A stretch of 64,000 bases of DNA from positions 132,700 through 196,699 of the forward strand of contig JBNGIO010005951.1 of NCBI GenBank assembly GCA_049999805.1, read 5' to 3'. Shown in pieces: positions 48,506-59,160 of the stretch. Within the stretch, counting starts at the first letter, position 1, and each line of letters starts with the position of its first letter. Under the pieces are notes generated by a model, which made no database searches, was not told where the DNA came from, and worked only from the letters and a program-made list of their open reading frames with translations. The DNA is from Folioceros fuciformis (Eukaryota; Anthocerotophyta; Anthocerotopsida; Anthocerotales). Position numbers and translations under genes: made by a program.

Positions 48506-48677
48506 AGAGCCAGAAGGCCCAGAAGCCAATGGATTGACGTGGCTGAAACTCATACCCGCGAAGGAGCTCTGTATCCGATCATCCTGTGTGTGCCTCAGTG
48601 TGTATAACTGATGCCGTGGAGTAGCAGCACCGTTGGCTGGAGACCACCCTGCGAAGAAGCATCTTCATGTGCTCCTC

Positions 48678-49564
48678 TCAGAAAGTGGAAAGCTTGGCGA
48701 TCTTGTCCCGCAAGTAGTAAAGCTTTGCACGTCGTACTCTCCTGCTGGAAATGACCTTGATCTCCTTGATGTTAGGAGAGTACCTGCAAGCAAGCCAGGA
48801 GCCGAACAAGGGTGAGCGGCTTTCGCATCACTGCTCTCCAGAACCCTAAGTGAGGGGACGGGAAACAAGGCACGAGCATACTCACAAGGGATACACCACC
48901 TCCACGCCAACACCAGCAAGGACTCTCCGGATCCTGATAGTGGAGCTGATCCCGGCATTTCGTTTGGCGATGACGATACCCTTCAACTGCGAGACCCTTC
49001 TCTTGTTCTCCGGCACTTCCTGGATGTTGCCGGCAGCATCACCTTGTCAGTCCATCCGGTAAACCCTGTCTCGTAACATCACATGTTTCCATGCCGTGAT
49101 ACTCACAACTTTAAGCTGCACGATGTCACCAGGCTTGATGCGGGGAATGCTCCTCTCCTTCACCGCAGTGTCCACGGCCTCTCTGTCCAAGAGCTGCAGA
49201 TACGTACACCGTCTCATCCACCTTCCATCCGTCACCCGTTCCAACCAATGCCTGAATCATTGCTCTCACCTACCTGCATGATGTGCTTGGCTTGCTTGGT
49301 GAGCTTCTTCGTCTTCACATAGGGCCTGGTGGCTGTAGCCATGATGCTGTTGGTGTTCTCGGATCCAATAGCTTCCACTTCTACAGGCATCGCGCTGAGG
49401 CCTCTCATACGTGCAGCGATTGCTGCTAGCCCGGTCATCTTCCCAAAGCCCAACCCTTGCGCGGCGGCAGCAGCTGCTGCCCCACATCCTGAAGACACCG
49501 GGACCGTACTTATTGCAATCCTGCTCAGCAGGTGTCGGATACCCGCCCTCACCGATGTCGCCAT
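48678..49564 (-). CDS. Mitochondrial large-subunit ribosomal protein bL19m
   Basis: Four exons, 49564-49274, 49193-49107, 49019-48886 and 48783-48678, total 618 bases (205 residues). The protein belongs to bacterial-type L19, which sits at the 30S-50S interface. The core is clear: [74 protein letters not shown] and [16 protein letters not shown]. About 90 residues precede the core. They begin [20 protein letters not shown], rich in Ala, Arg and Ser with few acids, which fits a mitochondrial presequence; a plastid location is less likely but not excluded. The Ala run and Gly-rich stretch in the leader are variable-type sequence. The gene appears intact, and its 5' side faces only the ALDH pseudogene region. 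Confidence 0.93.
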
Positions 49565-49929
49565 GCCCGATTCTCCTCCAGGCCTGTAACAGCTTCCGAG
49601 ATACCGCGAACAAACATCTATTCAAATCCAGTTCGCCTTCAATCTTTCTCCTCTTCGAAAGCCATGGACTACGACGACGAAGGAGCTCTTGCTAATCTCC
49701 GTTGGCTGCCGCATGCACTCCCTGCTACTTGTACAACTGAATCCTCGACCAGGCGCTGGAAGGACTACGGTATTAGGGGACCGCAGGTTGCAGCAGGTGG
49801 CTCGATATAGGGTTTATGTCCTGAGCACCTTTTCACAGGCCTCCTACCTACCCACGCACTTCAACGGGTTTCTAAATGCTTGAAGTTCTGTAAAAGTCTC
49901 AAGGATTGATGTCTTTTGAATGAATGAAA

Positions 49930-51830
49930 GTCTTCGAAGGACCTCAAGCGTCTGGAGTTTTGCTGTGATTCACTGGAGGTTGCCCTCGTCTTGCATCAGC
50001 AACACTTTGGTTTCCAGCGTATCTTCCGTGGCGTCCTTCACCCCCTCCCCGTGCAAGCCAGAGTCCTTGATACCACCGTTGGGCTGGCTGTCGACTCTTA
50101 CGCTTGGAGAATTGTTAAGGCGCACACCTCCCACCTGCACAGAGGGAGGGGTGCAAGTTATGGGCAATCCCTCGAGGAAGGGACCGGAAGGAAGTGAAGA
50201 TTGAGCCGTTTGTAGTGTACCTCTAGGTGTTCGAAAGCGAGGAAGGCTTTGTTGATGTCCGATGGGAACAATCCAGCTTGGAGGCCGTAGTGGGTGTCGT
50301 TGGCTTGAGCGATGGCATCTTTGAAGGCCTTGTAGGAGTTGAGGAGAAGGATGGGGCCGAATATTTCTTCCAGCCTGGCTTCTACTTGCAGAGGGACGTT
50401 CTCCAGCACAGTTGGCTCCATGATGGCCCCTTTGAGCTTGCCGCCCACCAGAAGCTTGCCGCCCTTTCTACTGCTTGTTGGATTTGGTGTTCTACCTGAG
50501 CAGCTGACTCCGAGATTATGGGACCGATGAACGTGTCGTCCTCAAAGGGGTTGTTGCTTTGAGCGTCGTCACGGCATCCACAAGGATTTTCTTCACCTGC
50601 AAAACTACACCGTCGTTCTTTGCAGTTCAATGCGCGTCTCAGTCCAATCGGAGGCAGGACTCAAGTGTGTAAGATGGTCCGACCGTGCTATAGTGGTCAT
50701 TTCGGATGTTGAGGCGTTGCACGTGGATGCAGGATTGGCCACTTTGGTAGAAGCCCCTCCTTTACCAGTCTGGCAACGGTGCCGTCAATGTCTGGAACCA
50801 GGTCCTCGACGAATGCATGGTGCATTGCCCCCTAGCTCCATGAAAACCTGCTCATGATCTTGCCAAGCCATGTAAGGATGGGAAGGGAAGGGAAGGGGAT
50901 CAAGGAACTAAGAGGTAACCATCGGAATTATCTTCCTTCTTCCCTGCTCAAGCCTTCATGCTCCATCCCGCCGTCCCAGATCCAGTGAGTATCAGTAGCT
51001 TAAGGCGGTCAGCTGTCCTGAAGACTTCTGCTTCCTCTCGTGGACATGGCAGAATGGTTCTAGAAGGCTCTCTTCGGGAGTCTCTCACACTGACTCAGAA
51101 TGTCCCTCAGCACGTTACAGACAGGGGAGTTCGGTTGCTGGGCTTGAGCACGAAGGGGCAGCCCACAGATATGGCTGGAGTCATTTTATGCGCAACTAGA
51201 TTCAGAGGGAAGTTCCAGGGTCTCACCATCGAGCCTGGCCCGATGGGAAATCTTCGGACGATGCCCTGTGTGGATACATATCACACAGCTGATTCCCTAC
51301 CAATCTTTCGTGCTACACTACCTATGGGAGGTGGCACACCGGCAAACGCTTGTTGCGAAGAGAGATGTCCAAAGGTAAATGTTCCACATAAATCCATGTT
51401 GATTCCTCAGCTGCAATCTGTCAGACAGAGCTAACCATGTCTAAGGACAAGCACACCAACGAAGTGATGCACCAACGGCCGATCACACACAAGTCATACC
51501 TGGGAGGTGTCGAAGGACCTTTGAACCTTCCCCCTGGCATCTTTAACGGGTTTCTCAGATCCCAGGTGATGAGATATGCAAACTCCTCTGCCCTCGCCCT
51601 TAAGGCAATAGCCACCTGAAACAATACCAACAACCCATCATGATGTCCAAGCTCCAGTGGGTAGGTAGACTCCTTCACTGCCAATCCATACCTTTTCAAG
51701 AATTGCCTTCCTCTCTTGGGACGGCAGATTAGCCATGGCAGAGGCAGCCTGCACTGCTGCTTGGATTGCAAACACAATGTATCTGGGCTAGCCAGAACCA
51801 CCTTCGGCTCGGCCATTGTGCACACAGGCA
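49930..51830 (-). pseudogene. Decayed aldehyde dehydrogenase
   Basis: The fragments run in correct ALDH order on the minus strand but in shifting frames: AVQAASAMANLPSQERKAIL (about 51755-51700), FAYLITWDLRNPLK, VKDARGKVQRSF, then GIVRRFPIGPGSMVRPWNFP and AGCPFVLKP-like VGCPFVLKPSNRTPLSV (51280-51100). These are followed by LKLLILTGSGTAGWSMKA, ELGGNAPCI (base-catalyst Glu), FYQSGQSCIHVQR (nucleophile Cys), PFEDDTFIGPIISESAAQVE, GGKLKGAIMEPTVLENVPLQ and SQPNGGIKDSGLHGEGVKDA. Frames change at least three times around 50690-50830 and again at 50455, and stops follow PLSV near 51110. Catalytic residues survive, so decay may be fairly recent. It might descend from the ALDH21-type lineage known from mosses and lycophytes; this is a guess to be tested. 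Some apparent breaks may be unrecognised introns. Confidence 0.8.
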
Positions 51831-51960
51831 TTAGTGTAACATCACCAGCGCATCCCCACCTTCTGTGCACCAAGGTAGTTCGTCCATCACATTGAGTCCC
51901 TGTTCATACTTACCAACGGCTCTTCTATACTTGCTTGTGACATCCGAGGAGCGTCTGCTT

Positions 51961-52014
51961 TCATGTTTCTCGTTTTCCACAAATATTTTCATGTTTCTCG
52001 TTTTCCACAAATAT
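51961..52014. repeat. 28-base tandem duplication
   Basis: TCATGTTTCTCGTTTTCCAC followed by AAATATTT recurs immediately, the second copy diverging at its last bases. Confidence 0.88.
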
Positions 52015-52092
52015 GGGGTAGTCGCCCCCGATGTCGAAGATGAAGGAGGCAAAAGAAGGAGCTACCACAACATATGTCCGATAACTCCGGCC

Positions 52093-52197
52093 AAACCCTA
52101 AACCCTAAGGCAAGCCTATAGGCAAGGAAACCCTAAACCCTAAGGCAAGCCTATAGGCAAGGAAACCCTAAACCCTAAGGCAAGCCTACAGGCAAGG
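52093..52197. repeat. Three 35-base repeats with telomere motif
   Basis: Units at 52093-52127, 52128-52162 and 52163-52197 each begin with AAACCCTAAACCCTAAGG and end GGCAAGG. Only one base differs, in the third copy. The plant telomere heptamer AAACCCT occurs twice per unit. Confidence 0.95.
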
Positions 52198-54680
52198 TAC
52201 ATGGGTCAAAGATAGACTTTTTGGCAGGGCCACTAAAACAAGACGGGAGCATGCTCAAAAAGTGGATTTGAAACTCCACTTGCGGTAATGAACCCTATTG
52301 TGATCGACTATTATGATTGTCACGACACTCATAATATCCTATCCATTGTATCACAATCATTCGAATGATGAGGCAAGTGTGAGGATGAGGTAATATTTGA
52401 ATTCAGGTTCTTTTACCATAAGGATGCAAATAGCCTTTTGAAGGACTAGGGGTGCAAACAGCCTTTCATAGGTCTATGATGCTTCAATTTGAAACAACAG
52501 TGTAATCTCCTTCATTCCACTTTTAGCACCAATAAGTACAAGTAGTGGAACTTGTACACCTTGTTGGTCTTTGATACTTACTATAGTATAGTCCTTGTTG
52601 CTTAAATTATCATATGAACAATGGCAAACTAGAGGATATGTAGGCATAGTTGTATGTATTTCAAATGCATTTGCATTAACATGGTCCATTGTAGCAGCCC
52701 AGTGCTTCCCTTATGGATGATGTTAGTGCTAAATTAGATGCTCTATAGGCCACATGAGGAGATGTTGTGCAAATCTTGCTATGGTTATGTATGTTAGGAA
52801 CTGTTGGTTGTGTCACCTCTTACTTAAAGGTTAGCCATTGTGGAGAACAAGAGTGGCAATCTTTAGTTGCCTTGGTGACATTATGTATGTTTCTCTTCAT
52901 TGGCACATAGAAGGTGAGGCTAGGAAGATGTTGCAACAATTTTGTGTGGATTATGAAAGAGAAGCTCTTAAGGTCATTAAGTACGTTAAGAATCAATGGG
53001 ATGGAGTGCTATTTATGTGGCTAAAACATTCTAGGACCATGCCACATGTAGGCCAAGACTGCAGTTCTTCAATTGAAGCTTGGTTTGGCTTTCTTAAAAG
53101 TCCATGTTTAGCCATGATTTCATGTGTTTACGAAGTGGGTGTATGAATTCATGGTGGACACATGGATTGGTTGCTACACCCATTGAAATCATTCATATGA
53201 TGTCCATGTATAGGGGAAACTAGACAAAAATATATATGAACAAACGAACACTCAAGGCAAAGATAGTGGACAAATTAAGGGCGTAGGCTAAATGCCCCCA
53301 TCTAAAGTTCTACACAAAGCATTATCTTATTAAAAAGCTTGCAATATGTATAGGCAACAACGACATCCAAGCATGTGCTTCGGGACCACTTGTAGTGATT
53401 GTTAGCAAAGACTTGAAGCAGAGCATCGGCAATTGGACAAGGCTGGAAGGCATGCATTGTGGGTGCATCTCTCTTGCGTTTTCTCAGGTTGGGCCCAAGC
53501 CAACCTTCCACCCACTTCACATAAAGAAGATTTCTCGTCATTGGCTACTTCATTCATTTCGTAGCTACTTTGCATTGGGTATGGCCGCTGCTTTGACATA
53601 ATCATCATGGTTGGTTGGTGCTACTGCTTACCAACCCTCTAGTCTACTTACCAATATGTGGAAGACCACATGTGCAATAGCCCTACCCCGGACGGATTGT
53701 TGGTTTGAATGATTTTTTTTTGTTTGGGTGTGTGTTTTGAGTGATAAAGTGTTTAGGTATTGCCAGACAAGGCTTTTTATACTAAAAACGTCCTTGGACT
53801 ATGGTAGCACCACTCCTTGGCTTTTGTTTTCTTCCTTTTGCAAATAACTAGTCCTTAGCCCTTTGAACTGTGAATGTCCGGTCCAGAAGGTCCTTGGACC
53901 TTAGGATTTTTAGAATAGAAATTGTCCATGGGTCCTTCATTCAGGAATAGTTGTGCAGAGTAGCAGGGGTGGCCCATTCCACAACAGTAGTTGAATATGG
54001 AAAGTACAGACATAGGCCAGGTGGAAATAACAACCCTAGTTGTGGAGTATGGACGAACAGTGAGCAGAGGACCACTATTGGAGACGGAGTGCAACTGGAG
54101 GAAGACCACCATCTAGCATCGTGATCTTGTGTGATGCTAAGGCAAGTGGAGATTTGGCAATTGGGTGTGACCATTGTGGCAGTTGGGAGGAGTAGCGTGC
54201 ACTTTCATGCTAGAGAAGTTCAAGAAGCTGGTGGAGGTGTATAAGCGGGCAAGGGATGAGGCTAAGGCCGGGGTCAAGAGAGAAACATGTAGTCCAAGAG
54301 GGGCAGAGGATCAGTCGTCGCAGTGGTTGAAACAACCATCGTTGTGGAACCAGATACCGGGGTGGTGGAGTCGGCCTCGGTTGCTGAAGGAAGAACCGCA
54401 GTGGCAAAATTAGGCACCATGGTGGAAGGAGGATCGGAAGTGGTGGAACTAGCCGCCGGCGAAAGCACGGTAGAGGCGGGTACAACTTCCTTGGAATTCA
54501 GGAGGCAGCCATCTTAGGACTGTCAATAGGGGAGAGGGTAAGGACCTCTTTAGCAAAAGGGTGTATGGTGCTGTGGCGTGGGGATGAAGGTGGTCGAGAG
54601 CTTTGTGACCCAACTCCGTGACTCGTGTGGCTAGTGGAAGGGGTGCCCTGCATCTAGGAGGAAAAGAAATTTCTGTAGAA
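52198..54680. other. Transposon-derived intergenic region
   Basis: No intact gene is seen. At 52838-53146 a plus-strand frame includes AWFGFLK preceded by PHVGQDCSSSIE. This resembles the pattern around the last catalytic residue of MULE-like transposases with SWIM fingers, and frames downstream to about 53600 look like its broken continuation. 53850-54680 is GC-mixed with runs of ACCATGGTGG-like words. The call is weak. Confidence 0.35.
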
Positions 54681-54689
54681 GGTCATGGT

Positions 54690-55140
54690 GGGAACGCAAG
54701 TTTCACAAAACCGCTGGAAAGCCGAGAGGGAGTGCGAGTTTCGCGAAACTCTTGTGAAGCCGTCTAGCTGTGATTTTTCCCTTCCTCACTCCATTGCTAT
54801 CTGGATCGTGTTTCATCTCTAGAGGGGTCTGTGTGGCCCGAGGAGAGGCCCGTGTGGCCTCTGAGGGGATTGTGTGTCCCAAGGAGGGGTCTGTGTGGCC
54901 CAAGGAGAGGCTTGTGTGGCCTGTGAGGGGACTGTGTGTCCCAAGGAGGGGAACGCGAGTTTTGCGAAACCCCTAAAAAGCTAAGAAGGAGCGAGACTTC
55001 ACGAAACTCTTGTGGAGCCAATCGGCTGTTATTTTCCCCTTTCTCACCCCACTGCCTAACCGGATCGTGTTTTATCTTAAGGAGGGGTCGTGAGCCCGTG
55101 AGCGAATTATGTGTCCCAAGGAGGAGGATTGAGTGAAGAT
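54690..55140. repeat. Compound tandem repeat
   Basis: An outer duplication of about 260 bases (54690-54830 and 54950-55085) shares GGGAACGCGAGTTT, GCGAAACTCTTGTG and GGATCGTGTTT. It flanks an inner pair of about 61-base units at 54827-54950 built from GTGTGGCCCGAGGAGAGGC and GTGTGTCCCAAGGAGGGG. Copies are imperfect. Confidence 0.75.
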
Positions 55141-55798
55141 TTGGTGTTGGTGAAGTGCGAGTGTTTGGAATTGTGAAGTGCTATGGAAGATTGATGACAG
55201 GTTCAGTGGAGAATTAGTGACGAAGTGAAGTGCCATGGCGTGGGTGGCCCTAATATACAGCTACTAGTGAGATTCGGATGTAAAATAACATGAGTATGGC
55301 TTGGTGTGCATAAGAATCAGCCTGCATAGGCCATAGCTCCTTCACAGGCATGGCCAGAAACCCCACGACATCTAAGAGCCCCAACGCTCGTGTATGGCAA
55401 ACAGGTGGGTCTCACCATGGTGATGGAATCCCCTACCGCAGTGGCTGAATCCACTATCGTGGTGGTAGAAGTCACTATGGTGATGAACTTAGGCACGGTT
55501 CCACAAAAATGAATAAGAGGGTTTATGAAGGATATTTGTCTATTCCAACCTTTTGTAGCAATTCGTGTTTTCTTCTATAACATAATGGCAGCTTACCATT
55601 TTTTTTCCTTTTTAAATGCATATTGAATTGAGGCCTCCAAGTTTAAAATAAGTGGTCTTTTTGGATGCTTCACACAAGTATAAAATGTCTTAAGAAATTT
55701 GGAAAAACTAAGTTTAAGACTTCACCTAAAATATATTTCCCGAGGTCAAAGCTAAAGGCCAAGGACGTTCTATTTTGTGTTTGTGGAAAATAATCGTG

Positions 55799-56809
55799 TT
55801 AAGAAGAAGACTCTTCGTCTTTACATTGATTTTGGAGTCTTGTAACTTGGCATGAGCTCTCTAATTTGTTGACCCTTTCGATGAGGGAATCTCGCACACT
55901 CTTATACTGCAAGTATTCAAACCATTTTTTCATATCATAGTTCCATCTATTCCAATCCTTACATCGATCTTTCAAGTTTCTTTCTTGTGGCATGGTGGCA
56001 TTGTCTAGCTTCATGTGCTTTGTCAGTTGCATCTCATCCTCAAAATATTTGCATCTTTTATTAGCACGATCAAGTCCCTCTTTTAGGAACTCCTTATCTT
56101 GCTCCCTTTTGGATTTGTCTAAACCGAATTGACAAGACAAACGGTCTGCTGCTTTCTGGTTCAACCCAAAAATTTCCCAATGCTTATCAAACATTTGACC
56201 CACCCTTTCTATCACAAGAGCTTCCACTTTTTCATCTTTGTCTGAGGATGCTCCCATGCTCTTATCAAAGTCGTCGCGCCCAATTTTTGAGGGCTCAACA
56301 CAATCTTTGACAAGGTTTATGTTACTTTCAAAATCTTCTTTATCACAATCATCATCCATTCGCTGTAGTTGTTTTGTTTGTGTTTGGTTTTTCTTATCAT
56401 TTCTTTTCAGAATCCGAACATACTCGAAGGCAGCAAAGTGAGCCCAATCAACTTCAACCCCTCGGAGCTCATGAGCAAGAAAAGCTCGTCCGAACTTAAT
56501 GCTAATCTTGCTTTCATTCCAAGCTAAAGGCTTTTCAAAAACCTGTTCATATAGTGCTGCCATTCTTTCTTTCATCCTCTCATTGAAATTGTGATGAACA
56601 TCTAGAGCCAAATACCCTTGGGCTCTGCCAAAATATTTTTCTAGCACATAATCAGGTGTTAGATCACACAATTGTGCCTTTCGATTTAAACGTATACCAT
56701 TGCTATGTAATCCTTTCTCCTCCCAATATTTTTTCTTGCTCTTATCCATTCCTTTCTCCTCTTCCACTTGGGTATGTCGACCCATGTCATGCCATTGAAG
56801 ACCTTGTGC
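55799..56809 (-). CDS. Unrecognised conserved protein, copy 2 (YW-KGL-SNG family)
   Basis: A 336-codon open exon follows an acceptor (TTACAG) at 56810; earlier exon(s) were not identified. It is paralogous to the plus-strand gene at 43534-44469. Matching blocks are KYWEEKGLHSNGIRLNRK, LCDLTPDYVLEKYFGRAQGY, MKERMAALYEQVFEKPLAWN, SIKFGRAFLAHEL, VDWAHFAAFEYVRILKRNDK, MFDKHW, EQDKEFLKEGLDRANKR and WFEYLQYKS. By eye the conserved half is roughly half identical. This copy carries an extra insert before EQDKEF and a longer C-terminal heptad-like end (LIERVNKLESS), possibly a short coiled coil. The acidic middle (DDDCDKEDFESN) is variable. Both copies remain open over 300 codons although they differ greatly, which argues for selection on the protein. 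Function unknown. Confidence 0.65.
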   Translation of the reverse strand, partial: AQGLQWHDMGRHTQVEEEKGMDKSKKKYWEEKGLHSNGIRLNRKAQLCDLTPDYVLEKYFGRAQGYLALDVHHNFNERMKERMAALYEQVFEKPLAWNESKISIKFGRAFLAHELRGVEVDWAHFAAFEYVRILKRNDKKNQTQTKQLQRMDDDCDKEDFESNINLVKDCVEPSKIGRDDFDKSMGASSDKDEKVEALVIERVGQMFDKHWEIFGLNQKAADRLSCQFGLDKSKREQDKEFLKEGLDRANKRCKYFEDEMQLTKHMKLDNATMPQERNLKDRCKDWNRWNYDMKKWFEYLQYKSVRDSLIERVNKLESSCQVTRLQNQCKDEESSS

Positions 56810-57960
56810 CTGTAAAAAGACCTATGCCCATCAATTTTAAAAAGTAAATTTAAAAAACATTGCATACAAATAACAAGACTTGGAACATACACTCATCTCC
56901 ATAGTTGCATGTGCTGAACAATTGAGAGCTATGTTGATCACTTCAAAATCAAGATATTAGCAACATAACTATATATTTTAAAGTACACTTAGTTGAAATC
57001 GTAATGTTGAAAGGCTTAATACTTGAGCAATATGTGGGTTTATATACAGAGATATAAATTACCTTCTAATATAATATATTAGCCCAAATATAGCTTCATG
57101 CTTTACAAGTCCACGTTGCTGTATTTGAATAAGAATAATTTCGATGAATATTACATGCCACACATAGATATTAGAATATGGGTAAATATAATTAATTTTA
57201 AATTCTGCTAACTAGAGTTAGAGTAAGTTTTATGTAGATAGATAGGTAGATAAGGTTTCGAATAATCCAAAACAAGTATGCAAATTTTTATCGAATTTAG
57301 ATTTTAATAAATAGAATTAAAATAAGTTTATTTTGAAAATCCAAGAAATTAAAATTAAAATTAAAGGGAGGGAAGAACCCTTTGATATAGGTCTAAGGTA
57401 AAAGGTATATAGGTATAAGTACGGTGAAATACCCAACTATAGCCGAAGCGCCACACCTGGTGATGGAAAAGAAATGAAGAAAAACCAGAAACGGAAGATA
57501 AAGACGAAGAAAACGAAGGTGCCAGTTCCTGCGTGCTGCAGGCGATCTGTCTTGTGTATGCCTGTCTTCGTTCGTCCCAGCCAAGGTATACGCAAAGTTC
57601 TACTACGGAGTCTAGGGCTGTCATCCTAGGTGATGAGCTACCAAGGGAATCACCAATTTTTCTGGGAATGATCATTCTCTTTGGTTCTGCCGACAACAGA
57701 GCAGAAACAAGAGGAAGTGCATGACAACAGCACCGTCTGAACTCACAACAGGGCCTCTCTTTATTCCAAACCAAGTCCGATTCAACGAAGGTTAGTGTCT
57801 GGAGAAGCTGAGTACTGTCCAGCTTGCTACATATTTTGTCCAGGAGCACACAGGAGCAAAGCACGTTAGTCATCGTCGTGTCTTCGCTGTGAACTGACTG
57901 CTGAGCAAGCTGACACCTCCTTGTGCAGGGAAAGAAGTGGCGTTCCACGATCTAGGTTTT
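56810..57960. other. AT-rich spacer and probable 3' UTR of the minus-strand hydrolase
   Basis: 56810-57360 is AT-rich with no gene apart from possible upstream exon(s) of the unrecognised copy. From 57361 the composition matches the neighbouring gene, and a long minus-strand open frame (57948-57361) has no recognisable domain. I treat it as 3' UTR. Confidence 0.45.
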
Positions 57961-58115
57961 TGCACCTGCAGCAGAGGCACAGCAGAGGCGGGGTCATCCA
58001 GCCATTCAAGTGCTGCTTTGGAGTTCAGACTGGTGAGAGGTCGAGGTCGTTGCATCCGCAGCAGAAGTGGGGTCGTCCAGCCAGTCAAATATTGCTTTGG
58101 ACTCCTGACTGGTGA
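57961..58115. repeat. 79-base-offset tandem duplication at the 3' end of a hydrolase gene
   Basis: Copies at 57961-58036 and 58051-58115 share TGCACCTGCAGCAGA / GGGGTCATCCAGCCA / TTGCTTTGGA / TGACTGGTGA with scattered changes; the left copy has 11 extra bases. The offset between matching right ends is 79, not a multiple of three. On the minus strand both copies can encode a KA-x2-(D/E)WLDDP-x-SA motif, but in different frames. Confidence 0.85.
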
Positions 58116-59160
58116 TTTCGTGCTCTCCATACGCCCGGTTTAGTTCCTCTTGTATTTGGAACTCGAACTTCAGTCTTCCTTTGGGAGGTACCGTTGGTAA
58201 CACTTTTCGCTTCGTGGCGACAGCCTGCCAGTGTGAGTAGCGACCATCCAGCCTCAGGAAGTTCTTCCCATTCAAGAGCCCGCTATCCTTCAGTGCACGG
58301 AATAACCTTGATGACATCCTAGCACTCAGACCTGGGATGTTCTCAGCGAAAAATGAGGGAGTTAGAGGCAGGGGGAAACATTTCATCTCCTTCGTCAGCA
58401 CACCAGCTTTGGTCAGGAGGCGAATGGAACTGCTAACTTTTCCAGCCATTTTTGCATCCTTAGGCATGTGCACGAACAGAGTGGGAGGGTAGGTTGGCTT
58501 GATGGGATGGAAATGCTGGAAATTTCCTGCTGAAATCATGATGACTAGAGACCTGAACTGAAGCTCCAATGCAAGGCTTGACACAAAGTAACCTCCCGAC
58601 GAGGCCCCCAGAGCTGTGACAGCAAGATGATCTAATCCTTTCCTGTGAATCCAAGACTGCAATACGTCCTTCACATAATGCTTGTCCCGTTCTTTCCAAC
58701 AAATTCCTTGGCTGGAAATGGCTATGACTGCATAATGCCTGCGTAAAGCCTCCAAAACCAGACGCCGCTCTTCAGGAAAGCCAACACACGTTGTGCAATT
58801 CCTATGCTGGTCCCAAAAGTATGTTGCCTTGCAGCGGCATCCATGTGCAAGGAAAAGTACAGCCTTCGCCTTCTGTGGAATTTGCCACACAAGTTCTGTC
58901 TCACCAACTTCTTCTAGAGTTGGATTGAGTGCAACATAATCACGTGGGCGAGAAAAGGATGAAACAAGGCTTTCTTCGAAGACGTCCCATGACCACATTA
59001 TCAGTGATCCGGCCATAAGGCCAAGCACCAGCAATCCAAGAACCTTCGACCTTATCGTGCAGTGCCTGGAAACTCCTCTGCACTTCTGGAGCATTTGGAT
59101 CTGTAGCCTTTGGAGCAAAATGAGTGTTCCCACCCGAGCTCGGTGCATCGATCCCGACAT
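58006..59160 (-). CDS. Membrane-anchored alpha/beta hydrolase, plant-type
   Basis: A single open exon; Met at 59160 (MSGSMHRARVG) is preferred because an acceptor-like TTTCGGCAG lies just upstream, while an in-frame start at 59208 would precede it. The product is about 384 residues. After a basic stretch comes one transmembrane segment (VLGLLVLGLMAGSLIMW), then the hydrolase fold: VLFLAHGCRCKATYFW (oxyanion side), CVGFPEERRLVLEALRR, ALGASSGGYFVSSLALEL (nucleophile elbow G-x-S-x-G), PPTLFVHMPKDAKMAGKV, PLTPSFFAENIPGLSARMSS and EELNRAYGEHEITSQESKAI (candidate His). This matches an uncharacterised plant hydrolase family with a similar CNC/CVGLPEE region. Substrate unknown. The last ~25 residues arise from a frame-shifting tandem duplication and replace the usual short end after IFDWLDD. 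A spliced noncoding 5' exon may lie near 59590-59860. Confidence 0.87.
   Translation of the reverse strand: MSGSMHRARVGTLILLQRLQIQMLQKCRGVSRHCTIRSKVLGLLVLGLMAGSLIMWSWDVFEESLVSSFSRPRDYVALNPTLEEVGETELVWQIPQKAKAVLFLAHGCRCKATYFWDQHRNCTTCVGFPEERRLVLEALRRHYAVIAISSQGICWKERDKHYVKDVLQSWIHRKGLDHLAVTALGASSGGYFVSSLALELQFRSLVIMISAGNFQHFHPIKPTYPPTLFVHMPKDAKMAGKVSSSIRLLTKAGVLTKEMKCFPLPLTPSFFAENIPGLSARMSSRLFRALKDSGLLNGKNFLRLDGRYSHWQAVATKRKVLPTVPPKGRLKFEFQIQEELNRAYGEHEITSQESKAIFDWLDDPTSAADATTSTSHQSELQSST

Noticed and set aside
57361-57948. 195-codon minus-strand frame
   Set aside because: No recognisable domain; its position after the hydrolase stop fits a 3' UTR.
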